Origin: Prevotella sp. oral taxon 475
GTDB lineage: Bacteria; Bacteroidota; Bacteroidia; Bacteroidales; Bacteroidaceae
Assembly (NCBI RefSeq): GCF_018127805.1
Contig: NZ_CP072334.1
Coordinates: forward strand, 310,001 to 374,000
Length of the DNA: 64,000 nucleotides
Reading direction: 5' to 3'
This document shows, in pieces, positions 27,473 through 36,066 of this stretch. Each line of letters begins with the position of its first letter. Position 1 is the first letter of the stretch. The notes under the pieces are model-generated. The model did not search any database. It was given only the letters and a program-made list of their open reading frames with translations, and had not been told where the DNA came from. The position numbers were made by a program, and so were the translations under genes.

Positions 27473-28435
27473 TTATCTGCGACCGCCAAAGCGGAACGAA
27501 CCGCCGCTGCCTTGGCTTCCGCCGAACGAACGGCCCGAGGTGGAGGGCTGCGTACCGACGGAGCGGTTGGGACTGAAGGTGTTGTTGGGAAGCTCTACCT
27601 TGCTCTCGGCCGACGAACTGCCAGACGAACGTGCCCCGCCAAAGCGATTGGTGCCGCCGTTGTTATAAGGTTCGATATAGTTGCGGGCCGTGCTTCGGGT
27701 GCTGCTCTGTCGTTCGTAGTCGCCGTTCCAACCCTCGCCTCCAGAGGAAGACGCCCCGAAACGCCGACCGCCGAAGCGTGAGTCGTCTGTTCGATAGGGC
27801 GTGTTGGGAGCCGAATAGGCCCGCGAATCGGAACCGAAATGCGAACCCGAGCGTTGCGACGACCGATAGTCTGTGTCGCGATAGTCGGTTCGCGCGCCGC
27901 CAAAGCGCACGCCTCGTCCGTAGTCGCCTCGCTGAAAACCATCGCGCATGCCAAAGCTGCGCCCGCCGCCAAACTGTCTTCCGCTGTACCAACTGCGGTT
28001 GTCGTTCATGTTCCAACTGTGTGCGCCGCTGTAGGTGTCGTAAAACACGGGGCGTCCGAAGTAGAAATAGTCGCGGTAAGGGTAGCGGGCGTAGATTCTG
28101 AACCGCCAATAGCCCGTTTCATAATAGAGCGGACGGTAGAAATAATTGGCTGCACAGTAGGCACGATATTGCCAATCGTAGAGGATATAGCTCAAGTCGG
28201 CGTTCCGTCTGCGCCAATATACGCCGTAAAGGTCGTCGTATCGGTCGATGCTCATGAGGTAGTCGAGATTGATTTCGTAAGCAGCCTCATACTGATCGTC
28301 GGTCAAATTGAGTTCGTAAGCCATCTTGTCGGTAAGGAAAAGGGCTTGTTGGCGTGCTTGTTCGTAGCTCATCGCACTGACAGTAAGTGTGAAAGCGAAG
28401 AACGCCACTAAGGTCATCATCAACTTTTTCATCAT
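27473..28435 (-). CDS. Exported Tyr/Arg-rich protein with FGG-repeat tail
   Basis: A 320-residue protein with a signal peptide (MMKKLMMTLVAFFAFTLTVSA). Residues about 22 to 75 are a short helical domain (LTDKMAYELNLTDDQYEAAYEINLDYL). Residues about 75 to 140 are extremely Tyr-rich. The rest is a low-complexity Gly/Ser/Arg/Asn tail with repeated RFGG and SFGG motifs, ending FRFGGRR. It resembles intrinsically disordered FG/RGG proteins in composition only. Similar proteins exist in Prevotella from memory, without known function. It has a possible promoter at 28595-28602. Confidence 0.7.
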   Translation of the reverse strand: MMKKLMMTLVAFFAFTLTVSAMSYEQARQQALFLTDKMAYELNLTDDQYEAAYEINLDYLMSIDRYDDLYGVYWRRRNADLSYILYDWQYRAYCAANYFYRPLYYETGYWRFRIYARYPYRDYFYFGRPVFYDTYSGAHSWNMNDNRSWYSGRQFGGGRSFGMRDGFQRGDYGRGVRFGGARTDYRDTDYRSSQRSGSHFGSDSRAYSAPNTPYRTDDSRFGGRRFGASSSGGEGWNGDYERQSSTRSTARNYIEPYNNGGTNRFGGARSSGSSSAESKVELPNNTFSPNRSVGTQPSTSGRSFGGSQGSGGSFRFGGRR

Positions 28436-28752
28436 CGTGCTGTTTTAATTTAAGTATAACTCTTCTTCTATTTTTTTGGAGACCGGCTGTCTTTTCTTTC
28501 ATCTATCGAGTCTCATTCTGAGGGTTACCGGACCTCGACACGGGGCCAACTGCAGAGCGGCTGGAGGCTTTGCGGATGCCTTTTGTAGTGATGGCAAAGT
28601 TAGACGAAAGTACCAACGGAGAGAAAGGTTTTTCCCTAAACCGACAAGGAAAACCCCTATCATGCAGCGACGAGGGCGAGGCGGAGGCGCGGAGAAAGGA
28701 AGAAAATGTGGAGATAAATAAAATAATATGCAAAAAAAAACGTTGTTAGGTC
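28436..28752. other. Divergent intergenic region upstream of the Wzi-like gene
   Basis: Holds a -7-like box TAACTTTG on the minus strand (28595-28602) for the FGG-rich protein gene, with a leader of about 160 bases. No consensus promoter was found for the rightward gene, and no small gene or repeat is visible. Confidence 0.4.
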
Positions 28753-30321
28753 ATGAAACAAGTGATACTTCTTATCGCTCTTGGTCTGCTCCTGCCATCG
28801 GTGTCGGCACAGGCGCAAGCATGGCGGGAGACCGACGGCAAGAGCAAACTTCAACCAGGAAAAGACTTGAACTATCGCCTCGAGTTGCAGGCTACGGCCT
28901 CTAACCGGCAAACGCCGCTGTGGCTCAACGCCAATCGCTATGGATTGAGCTCGCTCGACAAGGGCAATGGATATCTGCGGGCTTCTCTCATCCGACCTCT
29001 TACGACTGATTCGGCTCGCAGATGGGGCTTGGGATATGGCGTAGATGTGGCCGTGGCGCAGGGGTTCAGCAGCAGAATGGTGGTTCAGCAGGCCTTTGCC
29101 GAGGTGCGCTGGCTGCATGGTGTGCTGACCGTTGGTAGCAAACAACAACCCATGGAACTGAAAAATCAGGCGTTGAGCAGCGGTTCTCAGTTGTTGGGCA
29201 TCAATGCCAGGCCCATTCCACAGATGCGTTTGGCTCTGCCCGACTATTGGGTTCTGCCTTTCGGTGGGGGATGGTTGCAGCTGAAAGGGCACATTGCCTA
29301 TGGACGAATGACGGACGACGACTTTCAGATGCGGTTCACCGGAAGGAAGAGTCGCTATACCGACGATGTGCTTTTTCACAGCAAGGCCGGATATTTGAAG
29401 ATCGGAAACGAAGAGCGTTTCGCACCGCTTTCGCTGGAATTGGGCTTGGAGATGGCGGCCACTTTCGGCGGGCGCTCTTATCAGCCGCAAAGCGACGGCA
29501 CGACGAAGGTGATTCATGGGCGCACGGGATGGAAGTCTTACCTGAAGGCTTTGATTCCCGGCGGTGCCGATATTGGAGAGACGACCTATCAAAACGCCGA
29601 AGGCAACCAGTTGGGCTCTTGGCTGGCACGGGCCAACTACGATGCCGACAGATGGCGGTTCTCGATCTATGCCGACAAATTTTTTGAAGACCATTCGGCG
29701 ATGTTTCAACTCGACTACGACGGATACGGAACGGGAGGCGAGTGGATGACCAAGAAGAAACGCCGATACCTGCTCTACGACTTCAAAGACTGGATGCTCG
29801 GAGCCGAACTGAACTTGAAATACGGACGCTACTTGACGGCCATCGTCCTGGAATATCTGTATACCAAATATCAAAGCGGCCCCATCTATCATGACCATAC
29901 CCAAACCATTGGCGACCATATCGGCGGACTCGACAACTATTATAATCACTACATCTACTCGGGTTGGCAGCATTGGGGGCAGGTAATGGGCAATCCGCTC
30001 TACCGTTCGCCCATCTATAATGCCGACGGAGTGATGGAGGTGAAGAACAATCGTTTCGAGGCTTGGCATCTCGGCGTGAGCGGACAGCCTACAGAGGCTT
30101 TGAAATACCGTTTGTTGGCGACTTATCAAACGGGCTGGGGCTCCTATTCCGATCCTTATGACAAGAAGCATCACAACGTGAGTTTGCTGCTTGAGGCCGA
30201 CTATGGCTTCAAACACGGATGGGGCCTGCGGGGCGGATGCGGCATGGACTTTGGAGCGATTCTGGGTCGTTCGTATGGCTTTCAGCTGACGATTAGTAAA
30301 AAAGGTGTGTTGAAGATTTGA
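28753..30321 (+). CDS. Capsule assembly Wzi family outer-membrane protein
   Basis: A 522-residue exported protein with a signal peptide (VILLIALGLLLPSVSAQAQA) and the alternating aromatic/hydrophobic pattern of a large beta-barrel. Segments such as NRYGLSSLDKGNGYLRASLIRPL and LGINARPIPQMRLALPDYWVLPF fit the Cap_assemb_Wzi family, which attaches capsule to the cell surface. It is followed after 5 bases by a lipocalin-like lipoprotein gene. Nearby phosphoglycosyl transferases support a surface-polysaccharide role. Confidence 0.85.
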   Translation: MKQVILLIALGLLLPSVSAQAQAWRETDGKSKLQPGKDLNYRLELQATASNRQTPLWLNANRYGLSSLDKGNGYLRASLIRPLTTDSARRWGLGYGVDVAVAQGFSSRMVVQQAFAEVRWLHGVLTVGSKQQPMELKNQALSSGSQLLGINARPIPQMRLALPDYWVLPFGGGWLQLKGHIAYGRMTDDDFQMRFTGRKSRYTDDVLFHSKAGYLKIGNEERFAPLSLELGLEMAATFGGRSYQPQSDGTTKVIHGRTGWKSYLKALIPGGADIGETTYQNAEGNQLGSWLARANYDADRWRFSIYADKFFEDHSAMFQLDYDGYGTGGEWMTKKKRRYLLYDFKDWMLGAELNLKYGRYLTAIVLEYLYTKYQSGPIYHDHTQTIGDHIGGLDNYYNHYIYSGWQHWGQVMGNPLYRSPIYNADGVMEVKNNRFEAWHLGVSGQPTEALKYRLLATYQTGWGSYSDPYDKKHHNVSLLLEADYGFKHGWGLRGGCGMDFGAILGRSYGFQLTISKKGVLKI

Positions 30322-30326
30322 AGACA

Positions 30327-30764
30327 ATGAAGAAAAGATATTTTTTCCTGTGTTTGTTGGCGGCCGTTTTGATGTTGGGAGCTTGCCAACTGGAGACCTC
30401 GGGCAATGGAAAGCTCGACGGCTATTGGCGTTTGGAACGCATCGATACCCTTGGGGGCGGCGTGAACCGGATGGAGGGGCAGCGCATGTTCTGGGCTTTC
30501 CAAAGCCGACTGCTGCAAACCTCCGACCTGAACGGACGCGTGCAGGCCTGTCTGCTGCGATTCCGGAAGGAGAAAGACAGTCTGTTGCTCTCTGATCCTT
30601 ATTTGTACAACCGCGAATCGGGCGACGAACCCATTACTCAGCTCGCTCGTTTGGCTCCGTTTGGCTTGAACAGTCTCGACGAACGCTTCAAAGTGGAACG
30701 ACTGGGGGGCGAAAAAATGGTGCTGGCAAACAAGAAATACCGATTGTATTTCACGAGGTTTTAA
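30327..30764 (+). CDS. Lipocalin-like lipoprotein
   Basis: A 145-residue lipoprotein with signal peptide and lipobox (LMLGAC). It continues LETSGNGKLDGYWRLERIDTLGGG, a pattern seen in small lipocalin-like proteins of Bacteroides (possibly the DUF4847 group). The start is ATG 30327; a TTG nine bases upstream overlaps the previous stop. It is co-transcribed with the Wzi-like gene. Confidence 0.7.
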   Translation: MKKRYFFLCLLAAVLMLGACQLETSGNGKLDGYWRLERIDTLGGGVNRMEGQRMFWAFQSRLLQTSDLNGRVQACLLRFRKEKDSLLLSDPYLYNRESGDEPITQLARLAPFGLNSLDERFKVERLGGEKMVLANKKYRLYFTRF

Positions 30765-30835
30765 GGAGAAACGCCCGGAGCGGCGGTCATCAAGATCCGA
30801 CGGTTACCCATGTCGTTCACGAAGTTGGAAAACCG

Positions 30836-30870
30836 AAAATGAGGAAGTCTGCTCAAGACTTCCTCATTTT
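30836..30870. terminator. Bidirectional terminator
   Basis: AAAATGAGGAAGTCT (30836-30850) pairs with its complement (30856-30870) around a 5-base loop. It separates the rightward lipoprotein gene from the leftward sugar transferase gene. Confidence 0.85.
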
Positions 30871-30924
30871 CTTTGCCCGATTCCGGTATCAGAATGCCGA
30901 ATAGAACCGGAAACGGATGCGCGC

Positions 30925-31497
30925 TTAGAACTTCTTTCCGATGGCGATACGCAGAAAGGTGTTGAGCAGAATCTTCGCGTCGAGCCACCAAGAGCGGTGT
31001 TCCAGATAGTAAAGATCGAGCTCGAGTCGGCGCAACATCTTCTCCATCGTGTCGGTATAGCCGTTGTAGAGCGTGGCATAGGAGGTGACGCCCGGTCGAA
31101 TGCGGTAGAGACGCACGTAGCGCGGGTCTCGTTGCATAATCTGCCGGATGTAGAACAGTCGCTCGGGTCGGGGACCGATGAACGCCATATCCCCCTTGAG
31201 AACGTTCCAAAGCTGAGGCAGTTCGTCGAGATGATGCTCTCTGAGGAAGCGTCCCACGCGTGTCAGGCGGCTATCTCCGTCTACTTCGAGCATCATCGGT
31301 CCGTTTTCTTCGGCGTCGATGCACATCGTTCGGAATTTATAAATGAAAAACGGCCGACCGTATCGCCCGATTCGTTCCTGGCGGAAAATCACCGGCAGAC
31401 CGTCGTCCAGACGGATGGCGATGGCCACGAGCAGGATGAGCGGCGAGAAAACCACGAGGCAGAGGGCCGAAACGAGCAAGTCGGTGAGTCTTTTCAT
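30925..31497 (-). CDS. Small monotopic phosphoglycosyl transferase (sugar transferase)
   Basis: A 190-residue initiating transferase that links a sugar-1-phosphate to undecaprenyl phosphate. It has one N-terminal membrane helix (LLVSALCLVVFSPLILLVAIAI), then FRQERIGRYGRPFFIYKFRTM and LREHHLDELPQLWNVLKGDM followed by AFIGPRPE, with the catalytic Asp-Glu pair. This is the PglC-like catalytic unit without the extra N-terminal helices of WbaP. Its start overlaps the stop of the WecA-like gene by four bases (ATGA), so translation is coupled. Confidence 0.92.
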   Translation of the reverse strand: MKRLTDLLVSALCLVVFSPLILLVAIAIRLDDGLPVIFRQERIGRYGRPFFIYKFRTMCIDAEENGPMMLEVDGDSRLTRVGRFLREHHLDELPQLWNVLKGDMAFIGPRPERLFYIRQIMQRDPRYVRLYRIRPGVTSYATLYNGYTDTMEKMLRRLELDLYYLEHRSWWLDAKILLNTFLRIAIGKKF

Positions 31498-32597
31498 TCG
31501 GCTTCTGCGGTTTTTCGGTTGGTCAATCGGCGGGTGAGAGCCGTTTGCAAGGCCGTGAAGAGCACGACATCGATCAGCACCACCCACGTAATGTCGATGT
31601 GCGGGAAGAGCGAGAGATTGAGAAACACCACGCCCAGCTGAAGCCCTAAGATCACGATCAGAGCCTGATGCTGACTGCATCCCGCTCGCATCAGCTTGTG
31701 ATGGATGTGGTTTTTGTCGGCCTGGAAGAGCGGTTGTCCGAATCGCAGGCGATGAAGAATGATTCGGGCCACGTCGAATACCGGAACCACCAACAAGCTA
31801 TAGGCCAGCACCCATCTTGCGGCCGACCCCGTCATGAGCGGCCGATTATCCATCGTGGCCTTCACAAAGAGGAAACCCAGAATGAAACCCAGCGTCAGGC
31901 TGCCCGCGTCGCCCATGAAAATCTTTCGGTTTTTCTCGGCTTTGCCCCAAATATTGAAGTAGAGATAGGCGATGAGCACGCCCACGAGCGAAGCGATGAG
32001 GATGCCATACACCGTGAGTCCTTCGACCGTAAAGATGCAGAAAAAGCCGGCGAGGGCGATGATCGAGAGGCTGGCCGCCAGTCCGTCGATGCCATCGATG
32101 AGGTTGAGTGCATTGTCGATAAAAACGATGACAAACACCGTCAGCGGCATTCCCACCCAATAAGGCAGTTCATAGATGCCGAGAAAGCCATAGAGATGGT
32201 TGATATAGAGTCCGCACAGAGGCAGCGTACAGGCCGTGGCCGTTTGCACCAAGAATTTCACCGGAGCGTCGAGTCCGATAAAATCGTCCACCACACCCAC
32301 GGCATACATCAGCAGCAGCGAGGCCAGAAAGGCCACGCTCCACAGGCTCATCTCCACTTTTCCCTCATGCAGACCGATGCTCATCACGGCCACGCTCACC
32401 ACCATGGCCAGGGCCATGGCAGGCACAAAGGCAATGCCTCCGAGCCGAGGCACGAGCACACGGTGCACCTTTCGTTGATTGGGAATATCGTAGAGATGTC
32501 GCTCTTTGCAGAAGTTGAGGATGGCAGGGATGAATATCCATCCGAAGCCGAGGCTCACTCCGAAGGCAATGAGCGTGGGTAGTAGGTCATTCTTCAT
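31494..32597 (-). CDS. WecA/MraY-family polyprenyl-phosphate sugar-1-phosphate transferase
   Basis: A 367-residue polytopic membrane enzyme with about ten or eleven hydrophobic segments. Family motifs: VGVVDDFIGLD, NALNLIDGIDGLAA, IFMGDAGSLTLGF and the HIHH of DKNHIHHKLMRAG, which points to the WecA side (GlcNAc-1-P) rather than MraY. It would start synthesis of a lipid-linked glycan. Its likely promoter contains an 8-bp tandem repeat in the spacer (32707-32746). It is unusual to find it translationally coupled to a second type of initiating transferase. Confidence 0.92.
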   Translation of the reverse strand: MKNDLLPTLIAFGVSLGFGWIFIPAILNFCKERHLYDIPNQRKVHRVLVPRLGGIAFVPAMALAMVVSVAVMSIGLHEGKVEMSLWSVAFLASLLLMYAVGVVDDFIGLDAPVKFLVQTATACTLPLCGLYINHLYGFLGIYELPYWVGMPLTVFVIVFIDNALNLIDGIDGLAASLSIIALAGFFCIFTVEGLTVYGILIASLVGVLIAYLYFNIWGKAEKNRKIFMGDAGSLTLGFILGFLFVKATMDNRPLMTGSAARWVLAYSLLVVPVFDVARIILHRLRFGQPLFQADKNHIHHKLMRAGCSQHQALIVILGLQLGVVFLNLSLFPHIDITWVVLIDVVLFTALQTALTRRLTNRKTAEAE

Positions 32598-32706
32598 TTC
32601 GCGTTATCAGAATTGTTGTAGAAAATTCCTGTTATCCTCTAAACGCGGAATGGGAAAGAATATTGTATCTAAGGCCTTACGGAAGTTAACTTGTTCACTG
32701 AAAAAG

Positions 32707-32739
32707 CAAATCTACTTGTCAACTTGTTAACTCGTCAAC
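32707..32739 (-). promoter_or_regulatory. Promoter of the wecA-like gene with repeat-filled spacer
   Basis: On the minus strand TAGATTTG (32707-32714) fits the -7 box. The region upstream is four 8-bp units (32715-32746) that supply a GTTG at a 21-base spacing (32736-32739). A CTTG and a TTTG follow at 32751-32758. Gain or loss of units would change which -33-like box is in register. The leader is about 110 bases. Confidence 0.45.
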
Positions 32740-32746
32740 TTGTCAA
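32715..32746. repeat. 8-bp tandem repeat in the wecA-like promoter
   Basis: CTTGTCAA, CTTGTTAA, CTCGTCAA, CTTGTCAA: four 8-bp units in a row, followed by a degenerate fifth. A second short run of TTAACTCC units lies at 32763-32795 next to the stop of the DUF6261 gene. Confidence 0.8.
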
Positions 32747-32813
32747 CTAACAAGCAAATGTCTTAACTCCTTTTCACTCCTTAACTCCTTAACTCCTCCT
32801 ACGAAGCCGCCAC

Positions 32814-33935
32814 TTACGGCTCCGCCGCCCACGGCGCGAGCGTCCCGTCGGCGCGGAGCGTGGCCCAGGTCCACACCTTTGTGCGAGTGTTGTAGAATTT
32901 GAAGCGGCGATCTTTGCCCGTGCCCACCACTTCGCGGGCGAAGGATAGAGAGCCGGGACGATCGCCAATCTCTTTCTCAAAGGCGGGAATGAGCGGAGTG
33001 AGCATCTTTTCTATTTCGTCCAGTTCCTTTTCCTTCTCGGGATCCTTTCCGGGATCCTTTCCGGGTTCGGGCGTCTTGCCGCTGCCGGGATTACCACCAG
33101 GATTGCCGCCGGGATTTTTTCCGCCATCATCGGGCTTCTTACCACCGCCGGGATTGCCACCAGGCTTCTTTCCGCCGCCGTCGCCGGGATGCTTTTTCTT
33201 TTGGGCATCGCTGGATTTATGACTGGCTTTAAAGTCGGCCGTAATTTTATTCATCTCCGCGGCCAGCGAGTAGATCAGCAGCCGATCGGCCTCGACGGTA
33301 GAGAAGAGGTAGCTACCCTGAATGTGCTGAACGACGAACTCGAGCGCCTCGTCCGTTTTGGGGCGAATGGCCGTGGCGCTGGGCCGCTTGGCCTCAACGG
33401 CCTCATGCCGGCGAGTGGCTCCCAGCTGTTCAAACTCGCCGTTCACCGTGCGCAGCTGCGAGAGCACGGCCGTGAGCCCCAGTGTGGTGAGGTCGGCGGT
33501 GCATTTCTTGGCATCTTCAAACATCCCGGCGATGTGACCACTTTCGGCCTCGAGCGCCTCGTTCTGGATGCCGGCGTAGGGCTTGAAAATCACTTCCACG
33601 CGCTCGGCAGCCTCTTGTATAGCCGCCACGGGCGAGAGCTTTTGGATACGAATCACGCCGAAGAAGTGGGTAAGCAGCCGGTCGCGCTCGGCATCGAGTT
33701 TCACCAGCCGAGCGGTGTGCACCGATTGCGTGGCCTCTTTGTTGAGTTCCACCTCCTGGTCGATGGCCTCGCGCCATTCTGCCAGCACGGCGTCCGTCAG
33801 CTTGAGCTTCTCTTTGTCTACCGCCACCACCTGGTCGTAGAGCCGACGGTGGTACTGCATGTGCATCACATTGGAAAATCGGGCGCAATTGCCGCCTTCA
33901 ATTTTCACGAACCTGGGTAATTTGTTCTTTTCCAT
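32814..33935 (-). CDS. DUF6261 family protein
   Basis: A 373-residue protein without signal peptide. Residues 1 to about 245 are helical (CARFSNVMHMQYHRRLYDQVVAVDKEKLKLTDAVLAEW...) and match, from memory, the DUF6261 family common in Bacteroidales, often near surface or mobile loci. Residues about 250 to 305 are a Gly/Pro/Lys linker of GGNPGG-type repeats, and the last 65 form a small domain ending TLRADGTLAPWAAEP. The function is unknown. The linker DNA is itself repetitive and could vary in length. Confidence 0.6.
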   Translation of the reverse strand: MEKNKLPRFVKIEGGNCARFSNVMHMQYHRRLYDQVVAVDKEKLKLTDAVLAEWREAIDQEVELNKEATQSVHTARLVKLDAERDRLLTHFFGVIRIQKLSPVAAIQEAAERVEVIFKPYAGIQNEALEAESGHIAGMFEDAKKCTADLTTLGLTAVLSQLRTVNGEFEQLGATRRHEAVEAKRPSATAIRPKTDEALEFVVQHIQGSYLFSTVEADRLLIYSLAAEMNKITADFKASHKSSDAQKKKHPGDGGGKKPGGNPGGGKKPDDGGKNPGGNPGGNPGSGKTPEPGKDPGKDPEKEKELDEIEKMLTPLIPAFEKEIGDRPGSLSFAREVVGTGKDRRFKFYNTRTKVWTWATLRADGTLAPWAAEP

Positions 33936-34043
33936 GTTCTTGTTTTTTTAAAGGGTTAAAAAATGGTTTAACTTTCAAAGCAGCTCAAGGCCGCCATGTC
34001 GTAAACAAGTTTGTCAAAAGTGTATTTTCTATTTTAAGGGATG
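33936..34043. other. Leader region of the DUF6261 gene
   Basis: About 100 bases between the 41-bp array and the DUF6261 start codon. No consensus -7 box was found, so the gene may be read through from the fimbrillin-like operon across the array. Confidence 0.35.
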
Positions 34044-34266
34044 TTATTGAGCGGCTCAATAGCGTCGTTTTTGTCTCCGCGACGTTACCGAGTCGCTCAA
34101 TTTCATCATTTTTGTCTCCGCGGCGTTATTGAGTCGCTCAATTTCGCCATTTTTGTCTCCGCGGCGTTACTGAGTCGCTCAATTTCATCGTTTTGGTCTC
34201 CGTGGCGTTACTGAGCCGCTCAATTTCGGCATTTTCGTCTCCGCGATGTTACTGAGCCGCTCAGTA
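34044..34266. repeat. 41-bp-period palindromic array A
   Basis: GTCTC begins at 34073, 34114, 34155, 34196 and 34237: five units exactly 41 bases apart. Each unit has a TGAGTCGCTCA-type palindrome (six copies, with perfect TTGAGCGGCTCAA at the left end), an A/T-rich spacer with a T tract, and a TCTCCGCGG element. The array stops 4 bases before the stop codon of the fimbrillin-like gene. Confidence 0.93.
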
Positions 34267-34270
34267 GCCC

Positions 34271-36037
34271 TTAGAAGTGCACGTAGGGCCACACATATAC
34301 ATCGGGCGCATCTTTATCTAATATCCCGGCTCGGGCCACGTTCCATCCGCCCATAGGATGAGGGGCGTATGCCGAAACGGAAAATTTGATGTAGATGGGG
34401 CGGAAATTATAACTGCCATCACAGGTGGAAGTGGTCCAAAGACAGACATCATCGGGCAGCGCACTACCTGCATCGGTAAAGGCCTTGAATAATGCTTTAG
34501 CCCGATCTTCGCTCTCAATTGCGAAACTAGCATTATACGATACACCGCCATCGTTCCAAACACCCCAGTTTGCGCCGTTACCTGGAGAAAATTGTGCCAG
34601 GAAATGATCGAATTGATTCCCAAGGTCTCTTTCAGATCGTATTTCTCCCAATGCCGGGATATACCATTTGCCAATGTTTGAGGTGGCAACGCCGGGCTGG
34701 TAATTACCAGCCCAATAGAAGGCAGGATATTGCGTTTGCTCTTCAGCACGTTTCTTGCCGTCGGTGGTGCCGGAGCCTGTCCACGTCAGGTCGTAGCCGT
34801 TCAGCTCTGCACCCGTTCCGGTTTTTGTAGGCATATCCCACCAGGTGTTGTGCACGGTGGTGTTGCGCTGCTGTCCGCTACCGCCCATTTCCCATTTCAG
34901 GGCCATGGGACTGACCTTGAGTCCGGCGGCGGTGCCCTCATGGTTTTTCGTTTTCTCTTTGGTCACAATGCCGATGGGCGTGCGCGAGCCTTTTTCAGAA
35001 AGTACCCCATTAGTGCCGTCGTTGAAAAGATAGAGCAGCGGGCGTAGCTTCATCACAAGGGTGTACGACTTGTTGGCCGCAAAGGTGATAGGTGTCGTCT
35101 TAAATACAGTACCTCTTTTGCTGGTCATATCCATTCCGTCGTAGAGCTCGCCACCAGTGAAACTAACACTTACTTGATTGTTGGTGGTGCCGGGCTGAAT
35201 ATAATAATACGAGGTATAGAAATGATGGGCCAGCACATAGGTAGCATCCTTCTCGGTGAGAGCTCCGGTGTGGGTGATGGGATCGGTCTGAGTGTTCCCC
35301 GGAGTAAAACCTGTTTTGTCGCCCTTTACGTCGTAGGTGGTGGTGAGGGGCGTGAGGTTGAGGGCTGGGTCATTCAATGTTTTGAGAACTATGCTAACAT
35401 TGTTCACCGCCTCAGTGTAAACCACCAACTTGCAGCGCACACGGGCAGCCAAGTGTTTCATCTCGAAAGACACATGCCGGTCAGTGCTGCTGATGGTCTT
35501 CGTCACCTTGCCCAGCATGGGGTTTTTCGTGCTGTTGGTAATGGAGAGGGAGGTGCCATTGTCGGTCACGCCCTCGCTGATGCACACAAAGGTGTAGGTG
35601 CCGGCGGGTAGATCGAGCCTCGAGCCGGCGTCTGGCACAAACTTGCCGCTGGCGTTCACCTCGCCCGTGAGCGTTTTGTGGGTGCCGGTGATGCGGTTGC
35701 CGCTGCCGTCGAGCGCATAGATAGAATAGCGGCCTTGGCTGATGGGGTTGGCGCGTGTCTCGGGTTGGCTGTCTTCTTCGATGCTCATCGTGGCGTGGAG
35801 GCCGTCGCCCAGGTCTACTTCTTGCGGTTGCGCCTGAGCGGCCATGGCCCGCGAGGCCGGCATAGAGGCAGGCTTCGAGGTTTCAAACTTCTCTTCGGTC
35901 AGCGTAAAGGTGGCGTCGCCGCCTAAGCTGATCAAAGGGGCATTGTTCGGCGTTGGCTCGTCGTCGTGGCTGCAAGCCGAAAACATCAGTGCTAAAGCGA
36001 AAGCTGCGCAAGGCAGCAGGTTGAATTTTCTTTTCAT
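34271..36037 (-). CDS. Fimbrillin-family lipoprotein
   Basis: A 588-residue lipoprotein with a lipobox (LMFSAC, Cys22). The N-terminal half has the Mfa/FimA-like layout seen in Bacteroidales fimbrillins: ISQGRYSIYALDGSG, LPAGTYTFVCISEG, MKHLAARVRCKLVVY. The C-terminal third resembles the lectin-like or DUF1566 type found in tip or surface proteins (GKWYIPALGEIRSERDLG and DVCLWTTSTCDGSYNF). It may be a fimbrial accessory or tip protein or a stand-alone surface lipoprotein; no fimbrial ushers or assembly genes are nearby. It follows a small acidic gene by 29 bases. Confidence 0.72.
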   Translation of the reverse strand: MKRKFNLLPCAAFALALMFSACSHDDEPTPNNAPLISLGGDATFTLTEEKFETSKPASMPASRAMAAQAQPQEVDLGDGLHATMSIEEDSQPETRANPISQGRYSIYALDGSGNRITGTHKTLTGEVNASGKFVPDAGSRLDLPAGTYTFVCISEGVTDNGTSLSITNSTKNPMLGKVTKTISSTDRHVSFEMKHLAARVRCKLVVYTEAVNNVSIVLKTLNDPALNLTPLTTTYDVKGDKTGFTPGNTQTDPITHTGALTEKDATYVLAHHFYTSYYYIQPGTTNNQVSVSFTGGELYDGMDMTSKRGTVFKTTPITFAANKSYTLVMKLRPLLYLFNDGTNGVLSEKGSRTPIGIVTKEKTKNHEGTAAGLKVSPMALKWEMGGSGQQRNTTVHNTWWDMPTKTGTGAELNGYDLTWTGSGTTDGKKRAEEQTQYPAFYWAGNYQPGVATSNIGKWYIPALGEIRSERDLGNQFDHFLAQFSPGNGANWGVWNDGGVSYNASFAIESEDRAKALFKAFTDAGSALPDDVCLWTTSTCDGSYNFRPIYIKFSVSAYAPHPMGGWNVARAGILDKDAPDVYVWPYVHF

Positions 36038-36066
36038 ACGTTGGGTTGTTTACTGTTCTTAGATGG

